64,000 nt of DNA from Pseudomonas sp. ANT_H4. GTDB lineage: Bacteria > Pseudomonadota > Gammaproteobacteria > Pseudomonadales > Pseudomonadaceae. A program made the translations under genes and the position numbers. The stretch covers positions 124,001 to 188,000 of the forward strand of contig NZ_VOBG01000005.1 in NCBI RefSeq assembly GCF_008369295.1, read 5' to 3'. The notes under the pieces are model-generated. The model searched no databases and was not told the origin of the DNA. It worked only from the letters and a program-made list of their open reading frames with translations. This document shows, piece after piece, positions 1 through 8,733 of this stretch. Each line of letters opens with the position of its first letter. The stretch's first letter is position 1.

Positions 1-123
1 ATCCAGGGCCAGGCCCGGCTCGGCGGCTTGTTCGCCATCAATGGTGGTGGACGCCAGTTCAATGGCCCAGGCGCTGACAGGCAGGCAGCCGAACAGGCTC
101 GCCAACAGAGGTAAATGTTTCAT
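1..123 (-). CDS. TonB-dependent receptor, N-terminal fragment (partial)
   Basis: Only the first 41 codons lie in the window; the gene continues beyond position 1. They encode a Sec signal peptide (basic start MKHLPLLASLFG, then PVSAWA as a likely cleavage site) and a short mature segment with ASTTIDGE, the sort of start seen on TonB-dependent outer-membrane receptors. A CAGGA box lies about 9 bases before the ATG. A DUF2946 gene just upstream on the same strand fits the usual Pseudomonas pairing of DUF2946 with a TonB-dependent copper receptor of the OprC type. The family call therefore rests on the neighbour and the N-terminus; too little is visible to confirm a plug or barrel. Confidence 0.5.
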   Translation of the reverse strand, partial: MKHLPLLASLFGCLPVSAWAIELASTTIDGEQAAEPGLALD

Positions 124-216
124 CGGTAAATCCTGAAAAGCTTGGCTTGAAAGCAACGCACAAGGACACGCTCTCCGGTGGGAGGTCATGTTCTGTGCAG
201 ATCAAAAAGCGAAGAA

Positions 217-606
217 TCAGACGAAGGCGGGCGGGGCGCGCGGATTAGCCGCAGGCCAGGTAAAGCGGGAAGGGCTGTCGGCGCTGGCAACAACCCCGGC
301 CGGCGGGGCCTGAGGCTGCGGCATGACTGCGACATTGAGGCTGGAGTTGAGCGCCGGGCCCATGCCGCCGCTGGAGCACAGCGGGCAGCCAAAAGCCTTG
401 GACAGGGTTGGCAGGGATTCATCGGTGGAGCTTGCAGGCGCGGGCGACTGGGTGCGCGGGTCGACCGTACAGAACTGGCCGCCAATACCATTTAGCTGCA
501 TGCCGACCATTTGCCCATGGCCGATGCTGCAGGCGAACACATTGAACAGGACGCAGCAATAGAGCATCCAGGCAATGAGTGAACGGTCGGTACGGGCGAG
601 TTTCAT
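217..606 (-). CDS. DUF2946 family protein
   Basis: 129-aa protein read from the ATG at 606 (MKLARTDRSLIAWM). An earlier in-frame start would add 14 residues with no better ribosome site. One hydrophobic segment with several Cys (about residues 12-30) acts as signal or anchor, followed by GQMVGMQLNG and, later, a CPLCSSGG motif in a Pro/Ala-rich tail. Small proteins with a Cys-x2-Cys near the middle and a signal anchor are typical of DUF2946, which sits beside TonB-dependent copper receptors in Pseudomonas. The receptor start at 123 is about 95 bases downstream on the same strand, so co-transcription is likely. The Cys pair suggests metal contact in the periplasm, but that is inference. Confidence 0.8.
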   Translation of the reverse strand: MKLARTDRSLIAWMLYCCVLFNVFACSIGHGQMVGMQLNGIGGQFCTVDPRTQSPAPASSTDESLPTLSKAFGCPLCSSGGMGPALNSSLNVAVMPQPQAPPAGVVASADSPSRFTWPAANPRAPPAFV

Positions 607-699
607 GGGGCGGCACTTTATCACCAGCTGTCGACGAAATACCCACAAAAAATCTCAGGAGGACTATCCTATTTCGAACTTTTTAGGGGATATCCAGCC

Positions 700-1137
700 A
701 TGAGCTTTTTCGTTGCGCGGTGGGTTGTCGGGATTTTTACCTTTATCAGTATGGTGCATGTGTACTGGGCGGCCGGTGGCAAGCTGGGGAGTGCGGCAGC
801 TATACCGCAGCTGCCCGCAGAGTTCTCCAGGGGACCGCGTCCGGCCTTCAAACTCACTGCACTGGGGGCGTTGTTGGTGGCCGCCGGGCTGGTGTTGATT
901 GCGGTGTTGGTGTGTTTGCGGGCGGGGCTGTATTTTGATCCGATCAGCCATAAGGCCTTGCAATGGGGGATCAGTGGCGTTGCCGTGATCATGTTTGCCC
1001 GGGCGATTGGCGATTCGGAGTTAGTAGGTTTTTTCAAAACGGTAGGTGGGTCGCGGTTTGCTCGCCTGGATACGTTTTTTTATTCGCCGCTGTGTTTGGT
1101 GTTGGGGGTGGGGCTGTTGGTTGTAGCTTGGAATTAG
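700..1137 (+). CDS. DUF3995 family membrane protein
   Basis: 145-aa integral membrane protein with four predicted helices (about residues 4-22, 50-72, 86-104, 122-143). The N-terminal HVYWAAGG signature matches DUF3995, small four-helix membrane proteins of unknown function. The ATG at 700 is preceded by a weak purine stretch (AGGGGATATCC). It stands alone between the minus-strand receptor locus and the antiporter operon. No catalytic or transport motif is visible, so no function is proposed. Confidence 0.8.
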   Translation: MSFFVARWVVGIFTFISMVHVYWAAGGKLGSAAAIPQLPAEFSRGPRPAFKLTALGALLVAAGLVLIAVLVCLRAGLYFDPISHKALQWGISGVAVIMFARAIGDSELVGFFKTVGGSRFARLDTFFYSPLCLVLGVGLLVVAWN

Positions 1138-1472
1138 GGGGCTGACAGCCAGGAAGCCCGCGTTATAGTTAACGACCATCGCGAGCAAGCTCGCTCCAGG
1201 TGGCAGTAGATCCGCTCTTGCTTCTCACCACTCAGGTCGGCTACCAGGCCGCCGTGCTTTTGCTTTTGATCTTGATCTTGATCTAAGGCGCCCCGTTAAC
1301 CACGATGCCGGAGAGAGGGCATGCCGAGCCTAAGCGAGGCACCAAGTGGTGGGGCAAGAGCGCTTTGGTTACTTTGCCGCTTTTGCAAAGTGACACGCCG
1401 TAAGGGCGTAACCCTAATCCGCCCTGACTAAAATAACGGATATATACCCAGTAAAACCAAAAAAACCGCCCA
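1138..1472. repeat. Intergenic repeat-rich stretch with REP half-site
   Basis: No convincing gene lies in these 335 bases. The segment holds a REP-type half palindrome (TCGCGAGCAAGCTCGCTCCA, 1179-1198), three tandem TTGATC hexamers near 1267-1285, and a longer stretch (about 1290-1445) with TGGTTACTTTGCC and CACGCCGTAAGGGCG. I recognise the last as a dispersed noncoding repeat in P. fluorescens-group genomes. The minus-strand frame across 1283-1483 is the false ORF this repeat usually generates. The family assignment comes from memory, not from a search. Confidence 0.5.
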
Positions 1473-1841
1473 TCACCCCCCATTCTCAGAACTGCGACTA
1501 CTCACCTCGGCCGGCACATCATCCCCCGCCATCCGCTTGCGAAACAACGCTGTACGCGCCAGCAACAGCGTCGTCACCGGCACCGTGATCGATAGTAAAA
1601 TCGGAATCAACCAGCCATGAAGCACCGGCCCGGACTTGAGCGCCGAAAAGTAAATGATCGAGGCCAGCGCCACACACCAGGCCCCCAGCGTTGAAGCCAG
1701 CGCCGGCGGGTGCATGCGCTGGAAAAAATCTTTCATCCGCACCAGCCCAATCGCACCAATTAGCGCAAACAGACTACTGAGTACCAATAAGATCGCCACC
1801 AGGATCTCGACCCACAGCGGCAGCGCGTCCACATTGATCAT
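1473..1841 (-). CDS. mrpG: Monovalent cation/H+ antiporter subunit G
   Basis: 122-aa protein with three transmembrane helices (about residues 8-30, 43-63, 70-92). GLVRMKDFFQRMHPP is characteristic of the MrpG/PhaG/MnhG family. It is the last gene of the mrpAB-C-D-E-F-G operon and overlaps mrpF by four bases (ATGA), so translation is coupled. MrpG is required for assembly and activity of the inner-membrane Mrp complex, which exchanges Na+ or K+ for protons. The C-terminal tail after about residue 100 is hydrophilic and Ser/Glu-rich. Also called phaG or shaG. Confidence 0.93.
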   Translation of the reverse strand: MINVDALPLWVEILVAILLVLSSLFALIGAIGLVRMKDFFQRMHPPALASTLGAWCVALASIIYFSALKSGPVLHGWLIPILLSITVPVTTLLLARTALFRKRMAGDDVPAEVSSRSSENGG

Positions 1842-2116
1842 TCAATCACCTCGCCACGCAGCAGGAATTTCGCCAGGGCAAACGAACCCACAAAGCCAAA
1901 CAGTGCAATCAGCAGCGCCGCCTCGAAGTAAGTGTCACTGGCATAGCGAATGCCCAGCACCAGCATCATCAGCATCGCCAGGATGTACAGATAATCCAGC
2001 GCCAACACTCGGTCCTGGGCCGAAGGGCCCTTGAACAGGCGTACCAGGGTCAGGACCATCGCCAGGGAAAACAGGAACAGGCTGAGCAGGATCGCATTGG
2101 AGAGCAGGGCACTCAT
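1838..2116 (-). CDS. mrpF: Monovalent cation/H+ antiporter subunit F
   Basis: 92-aa protein with three transmembrane helices. GPSAQDRVLALDYL, in the loop after helix 1, is the hallmark of MrpF/PhaF, which carries a conserved Asp in this short loop. It overlaps mrpE and mrpG by four bases at each end, so the subunits are made stoichiometrically. It is a small subunit of the Mrp antiporter complex in the inner membrane; in other bacteria the homologue has been linked to bile salt or cholate efflux, which cannot be judged here. Confidence 0.93.
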   Translation of the reverse strand: MSALLSNAILLSLFLFSLAMVLTLVRLFKGPSAQDRVLALDYLYILAMLMMLVLGIRYASDTYFEAALLIALFGFVGSFALAKFLLRGEVIE

Positions 2117-2601
2117 TCGAAGATCTCCATCAAGGGCCGCTCGTAGGCGTGCTTGAAGTGCTCGATAAACTGCGCTTCGTCATCCAGATCAAACACGTGC
2201 AGCAGCAGAATGCTGCGGTCCAGGGCCAGTTCCGACCAGATGGTGCCGGGGACCACCGTGGTGATCATCGACAGCGCCGCCAGGCCGTTGGCGTCCCGCA
2301 GGTCGAGGGGGATTTTGATGAAGCGCGACCGGGGAGGGCGCGAACCGCAGGTCAATACGCCCCAGGCTACCAGCAGGTTGGACACCACGACATCGCGACC
2401 CACCAGGAAGAACAAGCGGATGATCACCCCAGGGCGGCGAATGCGGATCGGCAGCGGCCGCAACGGCGCCATCATCAGCGGTGCGCAAAAGCCCAGGATC
2501 GCCCCCAGCAGAAGGTTGCCGGGGCTGATGGACAGGTTCAGTACTAACCACAATAACCACAGCGCCAAGGACAGCCATGGGGCAGGAAACAGACGCTTCA
2601 T
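2113..2601 (-). CDS. mrpE: Monovalent cation/H+ antiporter subunit E
   Basis: 162-aa protein starting MKRLFPAPWLSLALWLLW; the ATG at 2601 overlaps the mrpD stop (ATGA). A longer frame upstream is only the shadow of mrpD. Two N-terminal helices are followed by a cytoplasmic domain with VGRDVVVSNLLVAW and TTVVPGTIWSEL, the usual MrpE/PhaE signatures. MrpE belongs to the peripheral part of the complex and aids assembly in well-studied systems. Length and operon position match the family. Confidence 0.94.
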   Translation of the reverse strand: MKRLFPAPWLSLALWLLWLVLNLSISPGNLLLGAILGFCAPLMMAPLRPLPIRIRRPGVIIRLFFLVGRDVVVSNLLVAWGVLTCGSRPPRSRFIKIPLDLRDANGLAALSMITTVVPGTIWSELALDRSILLLHVFDLDDEAQFIEHFKHAYERPLMEIFE

Positions 2602-4280
2602 TGCTGCACCTCCAGCGCGGCGGCACGGGCCTCTGGGCTCGGAACCGGACGGGTGGCCATGACGGCCATGACGTACTGCTCGGGGTTGTTCAGGCTGGCG
2701 GCGGTGTCCTGGGTATAACGCATCAGCGTTTCGGCCTTGAAGGTCAGCCCGATGCACAGGGCCAGCAGGACGAAGATTGGCACGCACTCGAAGCGCCGCA
2801 GCAGCGGTGACGGTCGTTCTTCCGGGGTCCAGAAGCGCTGGATGCCGAGCCGGGCGAAGGCTATCAGCGAGGCCAGCCCCGAGAAGATCAACAGCGCGAC
2901 CAAGCCCCAGGCGGCCGGGCGGATCGGCTCTTCCGGGGCATTGCCCAGGCCCAGTGGGTTTATCAGTGCGCTAAGCAGGCTGAGTTTACCGATGAACCCC
3001 GACAGCGGCGGCATGCCGATGATCAGCAGGGCGCAGGCAATAAAGCTCAGGCCGAGGAAAGCCACAGTCCAGGGGATCATCTGGCCGACCACGGCTTTCT
3101 GTTCATCGTCCAGGTTGGTGCCTCGTGGCGGATGCAGGGACTCGACTGTCCGAGGCAACGCTTCGATCTCATCGTCCAGGGGCAGTTCGTTGGCGGAGCG
3201 AGAACGTTCGATCAGCTCTGCCAGCAGAAATAGCGCGCTCAATGCCAGCGTCGAGCTGACCAGATAGAACAGTGCGCCCGCGGTCAGCGCCGGTTGTGCA
3301 AAACCTATCGCCGACAACAGGATGCCCGCCGAGACCAGGATGCTCAGGCTGGCCATGCGTTCCAGGCGTTGCGCGGCGATCATTGCCAGGGCGGCGCAGA
3401 TGATGGTTGCCATGCCGCCGTAGATCAGCCAGTCGCCGCCAAAGTACGCCGAAGCGCCGGCCTGGCCAGAGAACAGCAGGGTCCACAGGCGCAGCACGGT
3501 GTACACGCCGACCTTGGTCATGATTGCAAACATTGCGGCCACCGGCGCGCTGGCCGCGGAGTAGGCCGGTGCCAGCCAGAAGTTCAGCGGCCACATTCCG
3601 GCCTTGGCCAGGAACGCCGTGGCCAGGATCGCTGCGCCGGCATGCAGCAGGCCGCGATCGGTTTCGGGCACCAGGGGGATTTTCAGCGCCAGGTCAGCCA
3701 TGTTCAGGGTGCCGGTGACACCATAGATCATTGCCGCGCCGATGAGGAACAGCGACGACGCCAACAGGTTGATCGCGATGTAATGCAGCCCCGACGACAC
3801 CCGCGCCCGACCGGAGCCATGGAGCATCAGGCCGTAGGACGCTGCCAGCAGTACCTCGAAGAACACGAACAGGTTGAACAGGTCGGCGGTGAGAAACGCA
3901 CCGTACAAGCCCATCAACTGGATCTGGAACAACGCGTGAAAGCTGGCGCCTGCGCGGTCCCAGCGGGCCATGGCGAACAGCAGGGCGCTAACGCCGATGA
4001 TCCCGGTGAGCACCAGCATCAGCGCTGACAGCCGATCCACCACCAGCGCGATGCCGAACGGCACCTGCCAGTTGGCCGGCAGGTACACACCGATAGAACT
4101 GGTGCCGTCCTGCTGGGTCCAGTACAGCAAAAGCACCGAGACGCCGAGGCCGATCATGCTGGAGAACAGATTGATTCGTGCCTTGAGGGGGCGGTGTTTC
4201 TCGCCGAGCATCAGCATCAGCGCTGCCGTCAGCAACGGCAGCAGGATCGGCGCGATGATCAATTGGTTCATCCAGCTCAT
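2598..4280 (-). CDS. mrpD: Monovalent cation/H+ antiporter subunit D
   Basis: 560-aa polytopic membrane protein of the NuoN/NuoM-like proton-conducting family. The segment AGMWPLNFWLAPAYSAASAP holds the family's Lys/Trp/Pro pattern (about residues 230-250). LFNLFVFFEVLLAASYGL carries the conserved helix-5 glutamate. About 14 helices are predicted, with a hydrophilic insert near residues 360-390. MrpD is one of the two antiporter-like channels in the complex. It lies between mrpC and mrpE with four-base overlaps at both ends. Confidence 0.94.
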   Translation of the reverse strand: MSWMNQLIIAPILLPLLTAALMLMLGEKHRPLKARINLFSSMIGLGVSVLLLYWTQQDGTSSIGVYLPANWQVPFGIALVVDRLSALMLVLTGIIGVSALLFAMARWDRAGASFHALFQIQLMGLYGAFLTADLFNLFVFFEVLLAASYGLMLHGSGRARVSSGLHYIAINLLASSLFLIGAAMIYGVTGTLNMADLALKIPLVPETDRGLLHAGAAILATAFLAKAGMWPLNFWLAPAYSAASAPVAAMFAIMTKVGVYTVLRLWTLLFSGQAGASAYFGGDWLIYGGMATIICAALAMIAAQRLERMASLSILVSAGILLSAIGFAQPALTAGALFYLVSSTLALSALFLLAELIERSRSANELPLDDEIEALPRTVESLHPPRGTNLDDEQKAVVGQMIPWTVAFLGLSFIACALLIIGMPPLSGFIGKLSLLSALINPLGLGNAPEEPIRPAAWGLVALLIFSGLASLIAFARLGIQRFWTPEERPSPLLRRFECVPIFVLLALCIGLTFKAETLMRYTQDTAASLNNPEQYVMAVMATRPVPSPEARAAALEVQQ

Positions 4281-4621
4281 TCCTTAGGCTCCCGACCGTC
4301 CACATGGTCAGTACCGGTCAGGCCCCTGGATGCCAGCAAGACCACCAGGAACAGCGCGGTCATGGCGAAGCTGATCACAATCGCCGTCAGCACCAGTGCC
4401 TGGGGCAGGGGGTCGGTGTAGTTGAGCAGGTCTTGGGGTACGCCGTTCTTGATGATCGGCTCCTTGCCGATAAACAGGCTGCCCATGCTGAAAATGAACA
4501 GGTTGACCCCGTAGGACAACAGGCACAGGCCCATTACTACCTGGAAGGTCCGTGGCCGCAGGATCAGCCAGACGCCTGAGGCCGCCAGGACCCCAATGGC
4601 AATTGCGATGACTTCTTCCAT
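4277..4621 (-). CDS. mrpC: Monovalent cation/H+ antiporter subunit C
   Basis: 114-aa protein with three transmembrane helices, homologous to the NuoK subunit of complex I. GLCLLSYGVNLFIFSMG is the second helix; PLPQALVLTAIVISFAMTA is the third and is highly typical of MrpC/PhaC/MnhC. It starts at the base where the mrpAB reading frame ends (position 4621 is shared) and overlaps mrpD by four bases. The hydrophilic tail (DHVDGREPKE) is short. Confidence 0.94.
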   Translation of the reverse strand: MEEVIAIAIGVLAASGVWLILRPRTFQVVMGLCLLSYGVNLFIFSMGSLFIGKEPIIKNGVPQDLLNYTDPLPQALVLTAIVISFAMTALFLVVLLASRGLTGTDHVDGREPKE

Positions 4622-7542
4622 CAGGCGGCTCCTCCTGGCGTCGCAGTGGCTTTCGCCTGGCTGCTGGGTTTATGGGCACGTACCGATTGGTGACCCAGGG
4701 CGGTGAGCATCAACAGCGTCGAGCCGACCACTACCGCGTACACGCCAACGTCGAAGAACAGCGCGCTGGCGATATGGATATCGCCCAGCACCGGCAGGCT
4801 CAAGTGCAGGGTGTGGGTGGTCAGGAACGGATAACCGAACGCCAGCGCGCCAAGCCCGGTCAAGGTCGCCGATAACAGGCCAACGCCCATCCAGCGCAAC
4901 GGCCGCAGGCTCATCTGCGCCTCGACCCACTGGGTACCGGCCACCATGTATTGCAGGATAAATGCCACCGACATCACCAGACCGGCGACAAAGCCGCCGC
5001 CCGGCTGGTTGTGGCCGCGCATGAACAGGTAGAACGACACCACCACCGCAATCGGCAGCAGCAGGCGCACTAGCACCGCGGGCACCATCATAAAGCCCAG
5101 GGCGGTGTCGCTGGCCTGGCGCGGGTTGACCAGATCGGTCGCCACGTCCGGAGCCAACTGGCGCTGTTGCGCGGGCAATTGCACGCTTTCTTTGGGGGGG
5201 CGGAAGCGGCGCAGCAGGGCGTATACCGTCAGCGCCACGGCCGCCAGCACAGTGATTTCCCCTAGGGTGTCGAAGCCTCGGAAGTCCACCAGCATCACAT
5301 TCACCACATTGGTGCCGCCGCCTTCTGGCAGGGCGCGACTGAGGTAGAACGAGGAAATATCGTTGGGGGTCTGGCGCGTCAGCATCGCGTAGGACAACAG
5401 CGCCATGCCGCCGCCGACCACGGTGGACAGCAGCAAGTCCCGCAGGCGGCGGATGCGCGCCTTGCGCAAGGAGCCGGGTAGCGGCGAGACCTCTTCGATC
5501 CGTCGGGGCAGCCAGCGCAGGCCCAGCAAAATCAGCACGGTGGTCACTACTTCCACCACCAGTTGGGTCAGGGCCAGGTCTGGCGCCGAGAACCAGACGA
5601 AGGTGACGCAGGTCATCAGGCCGCAGACGCTGACCATGGTCAGGGCCGCCAGCCGGTGGTACTTGGCTTGCCAGGCGGCGCCCAGGGCGCAGGCGATCGC
5701 CAGCAACCACAGGGTGACGAAGACGATGGAACCAGGGATCTTCGGACGGTCGCCCCAACTGATGCCGCTGTTGAGCATCGGGATCAATCCGGCGATCACC
5801 GCGGCCAGCACCAGCAGGAACAATTGGGGCTGCAAGCGCTTGGTGCTGATGCGTTTTTCGATCTTGCGCACGCCGCGCATCATCACCACCAGGCTGCGCT
5901 CGAACATGCGCTTGCCGTTGAAGTAGCTGATGATCGGCGGGTACTTGAAGCGCCCTTGCTTGAGCTGTTTACGCAGCAGCAGGTAGAGCACGATGCCGCC
6001 GGACATGGCCACCAGGCTCATGATCATTGGCGCGTTCCAGCCGTGCCAGACGGCCAGGCTGTATTCAGGCAGCACGCCGCCGACCACGGGAAGTGCGGCC
6101 GCCGCGAGGATCGAACCGACCACCTGGGCCGGGAAAATCCCTACCAGCAGGCAGGTGAACACCAGCAGTTCCACAGGCGCGCGCATCCAGCGAGGCGGTT
6201 CGTGCGGGGTGTGGGGCAAGTTGGTGGCGGTTGGTCCGAAGAACACATCCACCGTGAAACGCAGGGCATAGGCAACGCTGAAGGTGCCGGCGATGGTGGC
6301 GATCACCGGCAGGGCGATCTCTACCCAGGCGGTCGACGAGATAAATACGGTTTCGGCGAAGAACATTTCCTTGGACAGGAAACCATTGAGCAGCGGCACG
6401 CCGGCCATGGAGGCGCTGGCGACCATGGCCAGCGTGGCAGTAAACGGGATCAGGCGGATCAGGCCGCTGAGTTTGCGGATATCACGGGTGCCGCTTTCGT
6501 GGTCAATGATGCCCGCAGCCATGAACAGCGACGCCTTGAAGGTGGCGTGGTTGAGGATGTGGAATACCGCTGCGACAGCTGCCAGCGGGCTGTTGAGACC
6601 CAGCAAGAGCGTGATCAGGCCAAGGTGGCTGATGGTGGAGTAGGCCAGCAGGCCTTTGAGGTCGTTCTGGAACATCGCGCAATAGGCGCCGAGCAAGAGG
6701 GTAATGGCGCCAGCGCCGCCGACGATCCAGAACCATTCTTCGCTGCCAGACAGCGACGGCCACAGTCGGGCCAACAGGAACACGCCGGCCTTCACCATCG
6801 TTGCTGAGTGCAGGTAGGCCGAGACCGGTGTGGGCGCCGCCATGGCGTGGGGCAGCCAGAAGTGGAAGGGGAATTGGGCGCTTTTACTCAGGGCGCCGAT
6901 CAGGATCAGCGCCAGCAGGGTTGGGTACAGGGCATGGGCTCGAATCTGGTCGCCGGCAGCCAGCACCAGGTCCAGGTCGTAGCTGCCGACGACATGGCCG
7001 AGCAGCATTACCCCCGCCAGCAGGCACAAACCACCCGCACCGGTCACCATCAGCGCCATATAGGCACCGCGGCGCGCATCGGAGCGGTGATGCCAATAGC
7101 CGATCAACAGGAACGAGAACAGGCCGGTCAGTTCCCAGAAAAACACGATCTGAATCAGGTTGCCCGAAATCACCAGGCCCAACATGGCGCCCATAAACGC
7201 CAGGAAGAAGGCGAAGAAACGCGGCACCGGGTCGTCCGGCGACATGTAATAGCGGGCGTACAGCGAAACCAGGGCGCCGATGCCCAGCACCAGCATCGAG
7301 AATAGCCAGGCAAAGCCGTCCATGCGCAGTACGAAGTTCAGTCCCAGGCTGGGCAGCCAGAAGAACTCTTCGCGAATCACGCCTCCGTCGGCGATCTGGG
7401 GGTAGAGCAGGGCGACTTGTACGGTTGCGGCCAGGGCAACAAGGCCGGCCAGCAGGGATTCAGTGTTACGTGCGTTGTGCGGCAGCAAGGCCGCTAGACA
7501 GCTGCCGATAAAAGGCAGAAGCAGTAGAACTATCAGGGACAT
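4621..7542 (-). CDS. mrpA: Monovalent cation/H+ antiporter subunit A/B fusion
   Basis: 973-aa fused subunit. Residues 1 to about 780 correspond to MrpA, a NuoL-like channel: Glu137 lies in FFWELTGLFSF, Lys220 in SKSAQFPFHFWLPHAM, and Lys251 just after SATMV, the positions of the family's proton-path residues. The last 160 residues or so (from ALGFMMVPAVLVRLLLP through MRGHNQPGGGFVAGL) are a complete MrpB/MnhB domain, so A and B are one polypeptide as in other group 2 (PhaAB-type) operons. First gene of the operon; promoter expected between 7543 and about 7640. The complex works in pH, Na+ and alkali tolerance. Confidence 0.95.
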   Translation of the reverse strand: MSLIVLLLLPFIGSCLAALLPHNARNTESLLAGLVALAATVQVALLYPQIADGGVIREEFFWLPSLGLNFVLRMDGFAWLFSMLVLGIGALVSLYARYYMSPDDPVPRFFAFFLAFMGAMLGLVISGNLIQIVFFWELTGLFSFLLIGYWHHRSDARRGAYMALMVTGAGGLCLLAGVMLLGHVVGSYDLDLVLAAGDQIRAHALYPTLLALILIGALSKSAQFPFHFWLPHAMAAPTPVSAYLHSATMVKAGVFLLARLWPSLSGSEEWFWIVGGAGAITLLLGAYCAMFQNDLKGLLAYSTISHLGLITLLLGLNSPLAAVAAVFHILNHATFKASLFMAAGIIDHESGTRDIRKLSGLIRLIPFTATLAMVASASMAGVPLLNGFLSKEMFFAETVFISSTAWVEIALPVIATIAGTFSVAYALRFTVDVFFGPTATNLPHTPHEPPRWMRAPVELLVFTCLLVGIFPAQVVGSILAAAALPVVGGVLPEYSLAVWHGWNAPMIMSLVAMSGGIVLYLLLRKQLKQGRFKYPPIISYFNGKRMFERSLVVMMRGVRKIEKRISTKRLQPQLFLLVLAAVIAGLIPMLNSGISWGDRPKIPGSIVFVTLWLLAIACALGAAWQAKYHRLAALTMVSVCGLMTCVTFVWFSAPDLALTQLVVEVVTTVLILLGLRWLPRRIEEVSPLPGSLRKARIRRLRDLLLSTVVGGGMALLSYAMLTRQTPNDISSFYLSRALPEGGGTNVVNVMLVDFRGFDTLGEITVLAAVALTVYALLRRFRPPKESVQLPAQQRQLAPDVATDLVNPRQASDTALGFMMVPAVLVRLLLPIAVVVSFYLFMRGHNQPGGGFVAGLVMSVAFILQYMVAGTQWVEAQMSLRPLRWMGVGLLSATLTGLGALAFGYPFLTTHTLHLSLPVLGDIHIASALFFDVGVYAVVVGSTLLMLTALGHQSVRAHKPSSQAKATATPGGAA

Positions 7543-7640
7543 AGGCTTCTAATCTGCGGGAGTTTGGGATGCATCATACGTGCCGGATTCTGGATCACCA
7601 AATGGCAACCTGTGGCAGAATCCTACAAGAGGGGCAGAAG

Positions 7641-7720
7641 GCAGCTACAAGCTGCAAGCCTCAAAGCGCATGATAAGAGCGGTACGCGTACTTCTTGGAG
7701 CTTGCAGCTTGCAGCTCAAG
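7641..7720. repeat. REP-type inverted repeat
   Basis: AGCTACAAGCTGCAAGC (7643-7659) faces GCTTGCAGCTTGCAGCT (7700-7716), making a long imperfect palindrome between the start of mrpAB and the end of the EamA gene. The same Cys-rich-looking AAGCTGCAAGC/GCTTGTAGCT vocabulary recurs at 47622-47653. Such elements are typical Pseudomonas extragenic palindromes. It lies at the 3' end of the EamA gene and could also act as a transcription or mRNA-stability boundary. Confidence 0.6.
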
Positions 7721-7723
7721 ACA

Positions 7724-8653
7724 TCAACCCTGGTTTTCCTGCTCTAACTCTTTTTCCGAATCGGCGCTCCTCTGGCTGCCCCTCTTCATTTCACTGACAA
7801 TCACTGCCGCCACAATCAACACCGCCCCCAGCATGGCAATTGGAGGGAACCGCTCGCCGGCAATCCGCCCCACCACGCCGGCCCACACCGGCTCACCGGC
7901 ATAAATCAAGGTCGCCCGGGTCGGCGAAACGCTTTTTTGTGCCCAGTTCATTGCCAACTGAATCACTGCGCTGGTCAGCCCCAGGCCCACGGCGCTGAAC
8001 AGCAGCAACCAGGAAAACCCCGGCAGCGCTTCGCCCATGGGCACCACCATCAGGAACGACAACACCGACGCGGTGGCCAGTTGCACCACCGTGACCCGGC
8101 GCACATCCACCTGGCCTGCATAGGCGCTGATCAGGATGATCTCGGCAGCAATCGCAATGGCCCCGATCAAAGTGGCAATTTCACCAGGGCTGAAATTCAG
8201 CGACGCGCCCGCAGGGCCGGTCAACAGCATCAGCCCGGCGAACGCCAGCATAATGCCAATACTCGGCATCAACCCCGGACGGCGACCCAATACCAGCCAT
8301 TGCAACAGTGGCACGAAAGGCACATACAGCGCGGTGATAAACGCCGACTGACTGCTCAGAATCGTCTGCAGGCCAATGGTCTGCAAACCATAGCCAAACA
8401 TGATCGCCACACCGATAAAGGCCCCGGCCTTCAGTTCAAACAGGGTCAAGCCCCGCAGGCTGCGCAGCGAGAACAGGCCCACCGCCACAGTAGCCGCCGC
8501 AAAGCGCAGGCCGACAAAAAACATCGGGCCGCTCACCGTCATGGCATGTTGCACTAGGATAAAGGTGCCGCCCCAAAACATGGTGATCAGCACCAGCACG
8601 CATTCGGCTTTGCTGAAACGGGAAACGCGCAGGGAGGAGGTAGAGGAGGTCAT
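7724..8653 (-). CDS. DMT superfamily (EamA) transporter
   Basis: 309-aa protein with ten predicted transmembrane helices arranged as two EamA repeats (about residues 18-150 and 162-295). FWGGTFILVQHAM, GLQTIGLQTILSSQSAFITA and ATLIYAGEPVWAGVVGRIAGER are typical drug/metabolite exporter segments. The ATG at 8653 (MTSSTSSLRV) is preferred over an upstream GTG at 8692 because it gives the normal length. It is divergent from the XRE-cupin regulator at 8734 and shares an 80-base intergenic region with it, so local control by that regulator is likely. Substrate unknown; amino acids or metabolites are the family norm. Confidence 0.88.
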   Translation of the reverse strand: MTSSTSSLRVSRFSKAECVLVLITMFWGGTFILVQHAMTVSGPMFFVGLRFAAATVAVGLFSLRSLRGLTLFELKAGAFIGVAIMFGYGLQTIGLQTILSSQSAFITALYVPFVPLLQWLVLGRRPGLMPSIGIMLAFAGLMLLTGPAGASLNFSPGEIATLIGAIAIAAEIILISAYAGQVDVRRVTVVQLATASVLSFLMVVPMGEALPGFSWLLLFSAVGLGLTSAVIQLAMNWAQKSVSPTRATLIYAGEPVWAGVVGRIAGERFPPIAMLGAVLIVAAVIVSEMKRGSQRSADSEKELEQENQG

Positions 8654-8733
8654 GGCGGCTCTGGTCTTGCACAGGAAGGGCGCGGAACGCACAATGCGCC
8701 GCAGCTGGGCAGTATACTGCGCAATTCAACCGA

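Noticed and set aside
1283..1483. 66-codon minus-strand frame
   Set aside because: It lies in a dispersed noncoding repeat and overlaps the mrpG end; no ribosome site or protein-like pattern.
5563..6807. 414-codon plus-strand frame
   Set aside because: Antisense shadow of mrpAB, with Gln/His/Arg/Gly-rich composition typical of the reverse frame of a hydrophobic GC-rich gene.
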